NCBI GenBank assembly: GCA_003167155.1
Contig: PMTY01000023.1
Span: forward strand, 4,065 to 37,022
Length of the DNA stretch: 32,958 bases
Direction of reading: 5' to 3'
From: Candidatus Cybelea tumulisoli
Lineage (GTDB): Bacteria; Vulcanimicrobiota; Vulcanimicrobiia; Vulcanimicrobiales; Vulcanimicrobiaceae
Shown here: one piece after another, positions 1 to 7,770 of the stretch
Position numbering within the stretch: position 1 is the stretch's first letter
How the letters are laid out: each line of letters starts with the position of its first letter
Notes under the pieces: generated by a model
Seen by the model: the letters and a program-made list of their open reading frames with translations, nothing else
What the model was told of the DNA's origin: nothing
Databases searched by the model: none
Made by a program: the position numbers and the translations under genes

Positions 1-968
1 TACCGGACGCCGTCGAAACGCGCAAGATTCGACGAGCATTCCGCCGGTGCGATCAGATAATAGGTTGCCAGCCCGTAATCGGCAGCCGGCAGCGAGACTT
101 CGACCAGCTCGGCTCCAAGACGCTCCAAATCGCGATAGGCCTCGCGATAGAGCGCATCGGAACGTTCGCCCAAAGCCTTGGTGTCGAACTCTCGCACGAG
201 GCCGACCCGCAGGCCCGCGAGATCGGTGCGCAACGAATCCGCGGTGCGTTCTACCGGCCGGTCGAGCGAGGTTGCATCCATCGGATCGTACCCCGCCATG
301 ATATCGTAGGCGAGCGCGGCGTCTTCGACGCTGCGTGCCAGCGGCCCGATTTGATCGAGGCTGGACGCAAACGCAATCAAACCATAGCGCGAAACTCGAC
401 CGTACGTCGGCTTGAATCCCACCAAGTTGCAGAATGCGGCCGGCTCCCGAATCGAACCGCCGGTGTCACTTCCCAATCCAATTGCGGCCTCGTACGCGGC
501 GACCGCCGCGGCAGAGCCGCCGCTCGATCCGCCGGGGACGCGGCCCAAATCGTAGGGATTGCGCGTGACGCCCAAGGCCGAGTTCTCGCACGAGCTGCCC
601 ATCGCAAACTCGTCGCAGTTGGCCTTGCCGACCGGAATGGCGCCGGCCTGGAGCAACCGCGCAACGGCGGTGGCCGTGTAGGGCGCGATCCAGTGCTCCA
701 ATATCCGGCTGCCGCAGGTCGTTCGCGTGCCATCCAGACACATGTTGTCCTTCACCGCGATCGGTACGCCCGCAAACGCAAGTCGTTCTCCGGCCGCGAT
801 ACGCTCGTCGACGCGCGCGGCACAGGATCGTGCCAGATCGCCGAGCGTGGTGAGGTATGCGCCCACCTCGCCCTCGACGGCGTCGACCTGCGCTAGCGTC
901 GCCGCCGTGATCTCCGCGGCGCTGACGCGCCCGGCGCTCACATCGCGCGCGATTTCGGCGGCGGTCAT
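1..968 (-). CDS. gatA: Asp-tRNA(Asn)/Glu-tRNA(Gln) amidotransferase subunit A (GatA), partial
   Basis: Glutaminase/amidase subunit of the GatCAB complex, which amidates misacylated Glu-tRNA(Gln) or Asp-tRNA(Asn) in the cytoplasm. About 322 codons are visible before the frame leaves the left edge, so the C-terminal third is missing. The amidase-signature Ser-cisSer-Lys triad is in place: Lys73 (IAVKDNM), Ser148 (VPGGSSGGS) and nucleophile Ser172 (SDTGGSIREPA), with the family spacing of 75 and 24 residues. The signature carries Glu175 where most GatA have Gln. The KPTYGRVSRYGLIAFASSL block follows. The ATG start overlaps the gatC stop as ATGA (965-968), which implies translational coupling. 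Identification is secure; the only uncertainty is the unseen C-terminus. Confidence 0.96.
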   Translation of the reverse strand, partial: MTAAEIARDVSAGRVSAAEITAATLAQVDAVEGEVGAYLTTLGDLARSCAARVDERIAAGERLAFAGVPIAVKDNMCLDGTRTTCGSRILEHWIAPYTATAVARLLQAGAIPVGKANCDEFAMGSSCENSALGVTRNPYDLGRVPGGSSGGSAAAVAAYEAAIGLGSDTGGSIREPAAFCNLVGFKPTYGRVSRYGLIAFASSLDQIGPLARSVEDAALAYDIMAGYDPMDATSLDRPVERTADSLRTDLAGLRVGLVREFDTKALGERSDALYREAYRDLERLGAELVEVSLPAADYGLATYYLIAPAECSSNLARFDGVR

Positions 969-1261
969 TCGGCGATGATGCGCGGCACGCGAAAGAATCC
1001 GCCCTGTCGTTGCGGAGCCCTCTCGAGGACGACCTCGCGATCGAGGCACGGCCGCTCGACGTCCTCACGCAGGACGTTGCGCGACTCGACGACCTGCGCG
1101 GTTGCTGGAACGCTGGCGGTATCGAGCTCTTCGAGCGCGCGAACGTGCCCGAGCAGTTCGCCCAGCTCCTTTGAAAAACGTTCGATCTCGTCGTCGGTCA
1201 GTGCGATGCGCGCCAGCTTCGCGACGTAACGGATGTCAATCGTGTCGGGTGTCAATCTCAA
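965..1261 (-). CDS. gatC: Asp-tRNA(Asn)/Glu-tRNA(Gln) amidotransferase subunit C (GatC)
   Basis: Small subunit (98 aa) that wraps around and stabilises GatA in the GatCAB transamidosome. The N-terminus has the family pattern IRYVAKLARIALTDDEIERFSKEL, and the C-terminal region has the usual LREDVERPCLDREVVLERAP(Q) segment, where GatC binds GatA, followed by GGFFRVPRII. Length is normal for the family. The start is TTG at 1261, with a GGAG ribosome-binding site four bases upstream; an in-frame TTG at 1255 is the alternative. Both lie inside the 3' end of rlmD (26 nt overlap), and the stop overlaps the gatA start. Expression therefore probably depends on ribosomes finishing rlmD. gatB is not in this window. 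Confidence 0.93.
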   Translation of the reverse strand: MRLTPDTIDIRYVAKLARIALTDDEIERFSKELGELLGHVRALEELDTASVPATAQVVESRNVLREDVERPCLDREVVLERAPQRQGGFFRVPRIIAE

Positions 1262-2624
1262 AATGCTCCAGCTGGACTAGCGTCTCGACGTGCCCGGTTT
1301 GTGGAAACATATCGAAGGGCTGCACCACACCGAGGCGATAGCCCTTGGATACCAAGAACTTTAAATCCCGTGCGAGCGTGGCCGCGTCGCAAGAAAGATA
1401 CCAAACGTTGCGAACGCGAGCCTGCGCGATTGCGCTCAGGACGACCTCGTCGCAGCCTTTGCGCGGCGGATCGAGAAAAACCACGTCCGCCTCTTGCAAA
1501 ATGCGGGCAACCCGCGGGACGCCGGCCATCTGCTCGACCCGCCCAGTTTCAAAGCGGGCGCGATCCGCTAACTGGTTGAGGCGCGCGTTGGCCTCGGCTT
1601 CGGCAATCGCATGCCGGTTCTCCTCGATGCCCGTAACGTTCCAGCCGTGCCGTGCAAAGTAGAGCGCAAAGGTTCCCGAGCCGCAGTAGAGATCGACGAT
1701 GTTGCCGGGGCGTTTCAGCCATGGTTCGATAAGGTTGAAAATTCGCTCCAGTATCTCGACGTTGATTTGGAAGAACGACGCGGCCGAGATCCGGTATCGC
1801 AGGCCGCCGACCGACTCTTCGATCTCACCCTCGCCGTCGAGCAACTGATAGTGCCGGCCAAGGATGGCGTTCTCGCTGGCGAGACCGTAGGAGTTGCCGA
1901 CGCCCACCACCGCGGGCAGCTTCTGCCGGAACGACCGCGCGATTTTTGGCGCGTCCACGACCGCCCCAGCCGAGGTCACCGTAAGCACGACCTGGCCGGT
2001 GGCGCGGGCGACGCGCGCAACCAGATGACGCGCCCCGCGAAGCATTGCAGCGATGGTTGAATCCCCGCGTTGCTCGACCAAGGCGGCAAGTACCGCGTCG
2101 AGTTGCGGCGTAAGGATCGGACAGGCGGCGATCGGAACGACCTCGTGGGAGCGTTGCTTGTAAAACCCCAAGGCCGGCGGCTTCGAACTCTGGTCGACGA
2201 CGACGGCCATCTTGTTCCGGTAAGCGCGCGGCTCGTCCATGCCGATCGTTTCGCGTACCTCGACCTCCGGGAACCCGCCGATGCGCAGCAGGGCGTTGCG
2301 CACGACGTCGCGCTTCCACCTCAGTTGCGCGTCGTAGGCAAGATGCTGGAGCTGGCATCCGCCACATGCTCCAAAGACCGGGCAGAAAGGACGCGCTCGC
2401 TCGCGCGACTCGACCAGCAACTCGAGCATCTCGGCGACCGCGTAGCGCTGTTTGACCGTCTCGATGCGAACGCGCGCCCGCTCGCCGGGCAGTGGTCCAA
2501 AACAAAAAACGACGATGCCGGACGCTCGGCCGACACCTTGCCCGTTGGCCAGAACATCCGTAAATTCGATCTCAAGTTCGGAGCCAGCCCTCAGGGGGCT
2601 AGGCGCTGTGTCGCTGCTCGTCAA
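1236..2624 (-). CDS. rlmD: 23S rRNA (uracil-5-)-methyltransferase, RlmD/RumA family
   Basis: SAM-dependent enzyme of the RlmD/TrmA family that methylates C5 of a uridine in 23S rRNA (U1939 in E. coli RlmD). Domains in order: N-terminal TRAM RNA-binding domain (about residues 14-70, LEIEFTDVLANGQGVGR); iron-sulfur cysteines C81, C87, C90 (CPVFGACGGC) and C168, at the same numbers as the E. coli cluster for the first three; central RNA-binding domain; C-terminal Rossmann methyltransferase with IVDLYCGSGTFAL, FLDPPRKGCDE and the catalytic-Cys motif YLSCDAATLARDL. The length (462 aa) is typical. The start is taken as TTG at 2624, which overlaps the preceding membrane-protein gene by 26 nt; a start a few codons further in is possible. 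RlmC/TrmA-like specificity cannot be excluded from sequence alone. Confidence 0.9.
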   Translation of the reverse strand: MTSSDTAPSPLRAGSELEIEFTDVLANGQGVGRASGIVVFCFGPLPGERARVRIETVKQRYAVAEMLELLVESRERARPFCPVFGACGGCQLQHLAYDAQLRWKRDVVRNALLRIGGFPEVEVRETIGMDEPRAYRNKMAVVVDQSSKPPALGFYKQRSHEVVPIAACPILTPQLDAVLAALVEQRGDSTIAAMLRGARHLVARVARATGQVVLTVTSAGAVVDAPKIARSFRQKLPAVVGVGNSYGLASENAILGRHYQLLDGEGEIEESVGGLRYRISAASFFQINVEILERIFNLIEPWLKRPGNIVDLYCGSGTFALYFARHGWNVTGIEENRHAIAEAEANARLNQLADRARFETGRVEQMAGVPRVARILQEADVVFLDPPRKGCDEVVLSAIAQARVRNVWYLSCDAATLARDLKFLVSKGYRLGVVQPFDMFPQTGHVETLVQLEHFEIDTRHD

Positions 2625-2793
2625 GCGCCTTGAGCAATGAGTTCGCTTCGTCGATCAGGTATTGGATGCGCTGCGTCGTCGGATCCTCGATCGTCTCGCT
2701 GGATGCCAAGCGGTAGATCACGTACGCCAGCGCCGCGGCCAAGCCGGCCACGCCCACACCCAGACCGACCCACAGCATCTTACGCGACTGCAT
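2599..2793 (-). CDS. small single-span membrane protein, unknown function
   Basis: A 64-residue protein starting at ATG 2793 (MQSRKMLWVG). Residues 6-29 form a Gly/Ala-rich hydrophobic helix (WVGLGVGVAGLAAALAYVIY) preceded by Arg/Lys, which suggests an inner-membrane anchor. The remaining 35 residues are polar and probably helical (IEDPTTQRIQYLIDEANSLLKALDEQR). Its frame is open further upstream, but the longer versions lack a plausible N-terminus. It lies 34 nt after the secreted-protein gene and overlaps the rlmD start by 26 nt, so it reads as part of the same operon. No family recognised; the layout (anchor plus short amphipathic tail) recalls YtxH-like small envelope proteins, but that is only a resemblance. 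Confidence 0.72.
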   Translation of the reverse strand: MQSRKMLWVGLGVGVAGLAAALAYVIYRLASSETIEDPTTQRIQYLIDEANSLLKALDEQRHSA

Positions 2794-2827
2794 TATCGCC
2801 TTATTCGCGGCGTGGGGCGCCCAGTCC

Positions 2828-3463
2828 CTATTTCGCCGCCGGGGACGCGGTGCCGGCCAGCCGCACGTCGTCCACGAACTGCTGCGTGGAGAGCCTCGCA
2901 TAGCCGTCGCCGTGCACCCCAAAGTACAGCCAGTAGGTTCGTCCCGCAAAAGCGCCGAGATTCCACGTGCCGCTTAGCCAGGCTGGGTCGTTGTTGACGG
3001 AGCTGTAGAGATTCACGACGACGTATCCACGATTGTCGAGTAGATCGGCCTCCTGATATGCATAGGTTGTATCCGCTTCGTCGGAAAGCTGATAGAGCTT
3101 CGCGGTAAGAACGCCGCCTGGCGGAATCGTTATCTCTTGGCAGACGCCGGAGTTTCCCAGGGGTTCCCCCCGGCCGTTTGCCGTTCCCGAATACTCGTCG
3201 TAAACTCCGCTAAACGGATGATCGCGCGTCACATACGCGCGCACGTCGCCGCACTGATGCCAGCCCTGGTCAACGTCGCCGCTTTCAAAATCGGGATTGG
3301 TGATGGCGTTTGCGGCATAGTTGGGAAGGCGTCGCGCGCTGTGTTTGGGTACCTTGAAGTGCCCGACAACCGTACGCCGGTGCGGCCCGGCAGGGGCCGC
3401 GGCGATCGTTAGCATCGCCAAGACAAAAAGCGCCGCCCAACGGCGGCGATCAACCCGCGCCAT
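2828..3463 (-). CDS. secreted carbohydrate-binding-module-like (jelly-roll) protein
   Basis: A 211-aa exported protein. The N-terminus MARVDRRRWAALFVLAMLTIAAAPAG is a clear Sec signal peptide. The mature part begins with a basic stretch (RRTVVGHFKVPKHSARR). It then shows the N-P-D-F-E-S-G-D...GW motif at about residue 57 that commonly opens CBM-type jelly-roll domains, followed by alternating beta strands and an ending typical of such folds (TYWLYFGVHGDGYARLSTQQFVDDVRL). Two cysteines (in HQCGDV and SGVCQE) could form a disulfide. No catalytic motif is seen, so a binding role at the cell surface is inferred from the fold only. The ATG at 3463 overlaps the histidine-phosphatase 3' end by 14 nt. 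Confidence 0.7.
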   Translation of the reverse strand: MARVDRRRWAALFVLAMLTIAAAPAGPHRRTVVGHFKVPKHSARRLPNYAANAITNPDFESGDVDQGWHQCGDVRAYVTRDHPFSGVYDEYSGTANGRGEPLGNSGVCQEITIPPGGVLTAKLYQLSDEADTTYAYQEADLLDNRGYVVVNLYSSVNNDPAWLSGTWNLGAFAGRTYWLYFGVHGDGYARLSTQQFVDDVRLAGTASPAAK

Positions 3464-4043
3464 CGAGGTGCCGCCGATCGTCGAGCGAGAGTACGGAGGC
3501 GGCGCCTCCCTCCATAGCGATTCGCGTTATGCCGCCGGGCGTAAAGCGCTCCGGTGGCGCGAGGCCCATCACCGAGAAGATGGCGTGCAGCACGCCGGCG
3601 TGCGTAACGACGGCGGCGGCCGCAATATCTTGTTGCGTAAGATCGTCAAGAAACGACTCGACACGCGTGCAGACTTGCAAGAACGATTCGCCTCCTTCGG
3701 GCGCGTAAAGCTTGGCCGCCGTCGCACCGCGGCCGGTGAGGTGCGGATTTGCCGCAACGATTTCGTCCCACGTCAGCCCCTCCCAGCGCCCGAAATCGAA
3801 CTCTTGCAGACGCTCGTCGAGCACAACGCCGGCGCCGCGGGAGTCGCCGAGCATTCGCGCCGTCTCCAGCGAGCGCGAGAGATTGCTCGAATAGATCCGA
3901 TCGAACGGTTCGGAACGCAAGGCGTCGGCGATTGTCCGCGCCTGGGTCCGCCCCTGTGCCGACAACGGCATATCGGTCCTTCCTTGGAAGCGTCGCAGCG
4001 CATTCCATTCCGTCGGCCCGTGCCGAATCAGCGTGAGGCGCAC
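3450..4043 (-). CDS. histidine phosphatase (phosphoglycerate-mutase-like) family protein
   Basis: Cytoplasmic histidine-phosphatase superfamily enzyme, about 198 aa. It has the N-terminal RHG motif (LTLIRHGPTEWN, phospho-accepting His8), the conserved Arg region (YSSNLSRSLETA), the acid/base Glu segment (LDERLQEFDFGRWEG) and the second catalytic His (VVTHAGVLHAIF). Length and motifs fit the cofactor-dependent PGM / alpha-ribazole phosphatase (CobC) / PhoE group; substrate cannot be told from sequence. The start shown is GTG 4043, right before the first beta strand as in homologs. The frame stays open to a TTG at 4100, which would add 19 residues without a visible ribosome-binding site. It is the first gene of the minus-strand run and is divergent from the tRNA-Ser gene. 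Confidence 0.86.
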   Translation of the reverse strand: MRLTLIRHGPTEWNALRRFQGRTDMPLSAQGRTQARTIADALRSEPFDRIYSSNLSRSLETARMLGDSRGAGVVLDERLQEFDFGRWEGLTWDEIVAANPHLTGRGATAAKLYAPEGGESFLQVCTRVESFLDDLTQQDIAAAAVVTHAGVLHAIFSVMGLAPPERFTPGGITRIAMEGGAASVLSLDDRRHLDGAG

Positions 4044-4140
4044 GGGCGCAACCGTTCGGGTCCACCCCAACGGGCTCTTGCCGAGGAGTTGGCTGCGCAA
4101 GCGCCAAGGGGCAGTTCGCAGTCGTTCCAGGCTTCAATCC

Positions 4141-4231
4141 GGAGAGGTGGCAGAGTGGCTGAATGCACTCGCTTGGAAAGCGAGCAGAGGTGATGAGCCT
4201 CTCGAGGGTTCGACTCCCTCCCTCTCCGCCA
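4141..4231 (+). tRNA. tRNA-Ser (anticodon GGA)
   Basis: A 91-nt class II tRNA that folds completely by eye. The acceptor stem GGAGAGG (4141-4147) pairs with CCTCTCC (4221-4227), followed by discriminator G and an encoded CCA (4229-4231). The D-arm contains GCAGAGTGGCTGAATGC. The anticodon stem CTCGC/GCGAG encloses loop TTGGAAA, giving anticodon GGA for UCC/UCU codons. A long variable arm (AGAGGTGATGAGCCTCT) is diagnostic of serine tRNA. The T-arm is GAGGG-TTCGACT-CCCTC. Confidence 0.97.
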
Positions 4232-4308
4232 CCCAGCATCGAACGGCTAACGCACAGATCACCCGACTGCGAGCCAATAGCGCGATTACTTTTAAGAGGG
4301 GTGAGCCG

Positions 4309-4764
4309 TTGACTGATCTTTTTGAACGATTCGGGCTGCCAAGCATTAGACTGGACGGGCTTCGCATTTGGGTCCACGGAAGGCAGTTTCCCGATTCAGA
4401 TGACTACTGGGACGGGAATTGGCTTAAAGTAACGGCGAATTGCGGCGGAAATGGCGCGACCGTCTCTGTGACCGGTCCTATCATTCATTTATCCGAACTC
4501 GATCGATGGCTGGTCCAAACGGAAGGGCTTTACAGGAGTCTGGCCGGTAAAGCGAATCTCGACTGCATGGAGCCGCTGCTTTCAGTGAGTCTTAAAGCTA
4601 AGTCCCTAGGGCACATAAAACTGGAAGTATCGATCACGCCTAACCATCTGACCCAAAAGCATTGGTTTCAGTTCGAGATAGACCAGAGCTACCTTCCGGC
4701 CCTCGTGAGACAATGCAGGTCGCTCCTGGGGACATATCCGATCAAAAGCCGTCCCGATCAGTGA
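4309..4764 (+). CDS. WapI-family-like immunity protein (putative), orphan
   Basis: About 151 aa, cytoplasmic, with no signal peptide or membrane helix. The central pattern resembles proteins annotated as WapI-family immunity proteins, which neutralise contact-dependent or polymorphic toxins: a GNWL strand (DYWDGNWLKVTANC), a HLSELDRWL helix, a LEP-like MEPLLSVSL strand, and the end GHIKLEVSITPN...HWFQFEIDQSYLPALVRQC...TYPI. I assign it by this pattern only. Start TTG 4309, preceded by AAGAGGGG about eight bases upstream; no ATG or GTG in this frame lies between the tRNA and this point. It follows tRNA-Ser by 77 nt and no toxin gene is adjacent. Its wording is visibly less GC-biased than its neighbours, which fits acquisition by transfer (inference). 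Confidence 0.55.
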   Translation: MTDLFERFGLPSIRLDGLRIWVHGRQFPDSDDYWDGNWLKVTANCGGNGATVSVTGPIIHLSELDRWLVQTEGLYRSLAGKANLDCMEPLLSVSLKAKSLGHIKLEVSITPNHLTQKHWFQFEIDQSYLPALVRQCRSLLGTYPIKSRPDQ

Positions 4765-4789
4765 CGTCCCGCCCGGGTTTGCGCCGTGC

Positions 4790-6244
4790 TTACCACAAGC
4801 ACCACTTCACGCGCGCGGTGTAAGTCAGCGTCGAGCGGCCTCCCGCCGGCGCCGAAACATTCCATGTTGCCGAGGAGGCCGACGATTTTGTGTGCGGCAT
4901 GTTCTCGTCGAGGATCTGCCAGTCGCCGGGGATCGGCTCGACGACGAGAACGTTTTGCGCCACCGTTTTTGCATTCGCTAGGACGATCTTATAGGAGCTG
5001 TCGGCCCCGCAGCCAACGAGGTGGAAATCGGTCTGTACTTTGCGCGCCGTGACGTCGAACGAATCGCCCACGTGCAGCCGCACCGTTTCATTTTTCGGCG
5101 TGTGGTCGATCGAGTCTGAGCCGAGGAACTGCGACAGCCCGTGAGAGTCGTTCTTGTACAGGCGCACGATGCCGCCAGGCAGCGGGATCCCTAGCTCGCC
5201 GCCGCGGTTCTCAAACGAAACGTAGGCGCCGACAGGCAAACGATCGCCAATATCGGGCTCGGCGTTTCGGTAGTAGTCCGGCGAGCCCCGAAGCTCGAGC
5301 GTCTCCCGAATCGGCACGTTTTGCGCGGTCAGCAAGGTCAGCTGCTTCGTTTCATTGTCGAGGATCGTTGTCGGGCGCGCGAGCGTGTACAAGTGATACT
5401 CGTAGTAGTTCTCCTGCGAAACGTAAAGGTCACTGCCTACGCCGGATTTGACCATCGCCGAATACGCGTTGTTCAACTGCGGCTGCGCCACGTTGACGTT
5501 GCCGGCGACGAGCTGCAGGCGCGCGTTCTCATACGGCTCGCCGCTCGTGTTCGAGAGCGTCACAAGGCCAGTGAGCCCGAGGCGCGAGCCGTCGGCGGAG
5601 ACGACGCCGACATAGTCGGCACGCCAGGTCATTCCGCTGGTCAGGTAGCTCAAATCCAGGGTCTGGGATTGCGCGTGCTCGCTCTCGACCTGTAATACCA
5701 AGGTCGGGCGCTCGCGAAAGGCGCCGCCGGAATCGGGGAAGACGATGTGACCGCGCACGCCCGTCTCGATGCCGTCTTTATACTTCAGCGCGATGCCGCC
5801 GTTTACACTGAGAATCTCCGCCGTTTCGCGCGTGTCGCGGTCGCCGGCAAAGCGTGCCTCGTGGACGACGGTCACCTCCCGGCCGATGTACTTTAGCAGC
5901 AGCGTCTGGGGATCGAGAAGATCATAATCGAAGTTCTGCTCGCGCACGCCGATGAGATTCGTGCCGCCGACGGGTTCCAGAATCGCCGAGGTGGCATCCA
6001 TCCGGGCGCTGACGTCGCGCCACGCGATCCGGTTAAGCCCTTCTTCCAGCGGGACGACACGCCGGTCGTGAATCAGCGCCGCCCCTCCGTTATAGACCGT
6101 GACGTTAAGCGAGACGCGTTGCCCGACGGTGCTCGTCCGCTCGGGCGGGTCGGCGGCGATCCGAATGGGGGCAATTGCGAGTAACGCGATAACAAGTAGT
6201 CCGGTGCATATCATCTGACAGCTCGCGCGCTTATGGTGTCTCAT
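4790..6244 (-). CDS. DUF4139-domain secreted protein, copy 1
   Basis: A 484-aa exported protein. Signal peptide in MRHHKRASCQMICTGLLVIALLAIAPIRIAA; ATG 6244 is chosen because the earlier part of the frame runs into the neighbouring paralog, and ATG 6214 is an alternative. The mature protein opens with the VSLNVTVYNGGAALIHDRR strand and carries the DUF4139 region (LDLSYLTSGMTWRADYVGVV, LTLLTAQNVPI, GGELGIPLPGGIVRLYK, LHVGDSFDVTA). DUF4139 proteins are beta-rich and presumed envelope-associated; the biochemical function is unknown. It starts only 11 nt after the stop of copy 2 and is near-identical over most of its length, so it is a tandem duplicate, presumably co-transcribed. Two cysteines near the end (VGCGAD, KWCLW) are matched in copy 2. 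Confidence 0.85.
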   Translation of the reverse strand: MRHHKRASCQMICTGLLVIALLAIAPIRIAADPPERTSTVGQRVSLNVTVYNGGAALIHDRRVVPLEEGLNRIAWRDVSARMDATSAILEPVGGTNLIGVREQNFDYDLLDPQTLLLKYIGREVTVVHEARFAGDRDTRETAEILSVNGGIALKYKDGIETGVRGHIVFPDSGGAFRERPTLVLQVESEHAQSQTLDLSYLTSGMTWRADYVGVVSADGSRLGLTGLVTLSNTSGEPYENARLQLVAGNVNVAQPQLNNAYSAMVKSGVGSDLYVSQENYYEYHLYTLARPTTILDNETKQLTLLTAQNVPIRETLELRGSPDYYRNAEPDIGDRLPVGAYVSFENRGGELGIPLPGGIVRLYKNDSHGLSQFLGSDSIDHTPKNETVRLHVGDSFDVTARKVQTDFHLVGCGADSSYKIVLANAKTVAQNVLVVEPIPGDWQILDENMPHTKSSASSATWNVSAPAGGRSTLTYTARVKWCLW

Positions 6245-6255
6245 CAGTCGCGTGC

Positions 6256-7695
6256 TCAAAAGCCGCACCAGCTCACGCGCGCCGTGTAGGTCAGCGTCGT
6301 GCGCCCGCCCGCCGGAACGCGCAGGTTCCAGCTGGCGGTCGAGGCCGAGGATTTCGTATGCGGAAAGTTCTCCTGGGGAATGCTCCAGTCGGAGGGAATC
6401 GGTTCGACGACCAGCACGTTTTGCGAGGCCGTCTTCGCATTGGCCAGCACGATGCGGTAGGAGCTCTCGCTGTCGCACGGATTCAGCAGCCGGAAATCGG
6501 TCTGTATTTTACGCGCCGTAACGTCGAACGAATCGCCCACGTGCAGACGCACGGTTTCGTTCTTCGGCGTGTGATCGATCGAATCCGAGCCTAGGAACTG
6601 CGAAACACCGTGCGAGTCGTTCTTATACAGGCGCACAATGCCGCCGGGCAGCGGAATGCCAAGCTCGCCGCCACGGTTCTCAAAGGAGACGTAGGCGCCC
6701 ACGGGCAGGCGATCGCCGATATCCGGCTCGGCGTTTCGGTAGTAGTCCGGCGAGCCGCGCAGCTCGAGCGTCTCGTGAATCGGGACGTTTTGCGCGGTCA
6801 GCAAGGTTAGCTGCTTCGTCTCGTTGTCGAGAATCGTTGTCGGGCGCGCGAGCGTATACAAGTGATACTCGTAGTAGTTTTCTTGTTGAACTGGGGCGGC
6901 TTGGGCTGCATAGGCTTGCGAGGTGACTCGCGCGATCGTTCGAAGCATGCCTTGGGCCTGCACGACGTTGACGTTGCCGGCGACGAGCTGCAGGCGCGCG
7001 TTCTCATACGACTCGCCGCTCGTGTTCGAAAGCGTGACGAGACCGGTGAGGCCGAGTCGCGAGCCGTCGGAGGAGACGACGCCGACATAATCCGCGCTCC
7101 ACGTCATTCCGCTGGTAAGATAGCTCAAGTCAAGGGTTTCGGATAGCGCGTGCTCGCTCTCCACTTGCAATACCAACGTCGGGCGCTCGCGAAAGGCGCC
7201 TCCGGAATCGGGGAAGACGATGTGACCGCGCACGCCGGTCTCGATGCCGTCCTTATACTTCAGCACGATGCCGCCGTTTACGCTGAGGATCTCCGCCGTT
7301 TCGCGGGTATCGCGCTCGCCGGCAAAGCGTGCCTCGTGGACGACGGTTACCTCCCGTCCGACGTACTTTCGCAACAGCGCGTCGGGATCCAAGAGATCGT
7401 AATCGAAGTTTTGCTCGCGCACGCCGATGAGATTACTGCCGCCGACGGCTTCCAGAATCGCCGAGGTCGCGTCCATTTGTGCGCTGACGTCGCGCCACGC
7501 GATCCGGTTGAGACCCTCTTCCAACGGAACGACGCGCCGGTCGTGAATTAGCGCCGCTCCACCGTTATAGACGGTGACGTTGAGCGACACGCGTTCCCCT
7601 ATGGTGCTGGCGCGCTCCGCCGGATCGGCGCCCGGGCGCAGCGGCGCAACGAGCGCGGCAAAAATTAGCGAGACGAGTAAGATTCGTATCGGCAT
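6256..7695 (-). CDS. DUF4139-domain secreted protein, copy 2
   Basis: A 479-aa exported paralog of the next gene downstream. ATG 7695 has a strong ribosome-binding site (AAGGAG, 7706-7701). Signal peptide MPIRILLVSLIFAALVAPLRPGA. The DUF4139 region is the same as in copy 1. The two differ mainly in three places: the leader, a loop of about 30 residues just before QENYYEYHLYTLARP (here Ala/Gln-rich, AQGMLRTIARVTSQAYAAQ; in copy 1 NNAYSAMVKSGVGSDLYVS), and the last 60 residues. It lies 70 nt downstream of aroE in the same orientation. Function is unknown; an envelope role is inferred from export and beta-rich content. Confidence 0.86.
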   Translation of the reverse strand: MPIRILLVSLIFAALVAPLRPGADPAERASTIGERVSLNVTVYNGGAALIHDRRVVPLEEGLNRIAWRDVSAQMDATSAILEAVGGSNLIGVREQNFDYDLLDPDALLRKYVGREVTVVHEARFAGERDTRETAEILSVNGGIVLKYKDGIETGVRGHIVFPDSGGAFRERPTLVLQVESEHALSETLDLSYLTSGMTWSADYVGVVSSDGSRLGLTGLVTLSNTSGESYENARLQLVAGNVNVVQAQGMLRTIARVTSQAYAAQAAPVQQENYYEYHLYTLARPTTILDNETKQLTLLTAQNVPIHETLELRGSPDYYRNAEPDIGDRLPVGAYVSFENRGGELGIPLPGGIVRLYKNDSHGVSQFLGSDSIDHTPKNETVRLHVGDSFDVTARKIQTDFRLLNPCDSESSYRIVLANAKTASQNVLVVEPIPSDWSIPQENFPHTKSSASTASWNLRVPAGGRTTLTYTARVSWCGF

Positions 7696-7721
7696 GACGG
7701 CTCCTTTATCAGAGCGAGCTT

Positions 7722-7770
7722 ACTAGGAGAACGAGTAATCGCTATTGGTCGTGACGCGCTCTCTCCTAGT
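7722..7770 (-). promoter_or_regulatory. inverted repeat between aroE and DUF4139 copy 2, possible translational switch
   Basis: Perfect 9-bp arms ACTAGGAGA (7722-7730) and TCTCCTAGT (7762-7770) span the aroE stop codon and the leader of the DUF4139 gene. In the minus-strand transcript the CTCCT of the second arm could pair with the AGGAG of the first arm, or with the AAGGAG ribosome-binding site at 7706-7701. The two pairings exclude each other. There is no U-run, so a simple intrinsic terminator is less likely. Pairing is seen; regulation is inference. Confidence 0.35.

Noticed and set aside
466-1068. Minus-strand open frame overlapping gatC and gatA
   Set aside because: The true gatA frame gives the complete amidase signature without any frameshift and runs off the left edge; this other frame is Arg-rich noise.
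4141-4800. Integrated element with attachment sites at tRNA-Ser
   Set aside because: No integrase gene and no repeat of the tRNA 3' end was found downstream.
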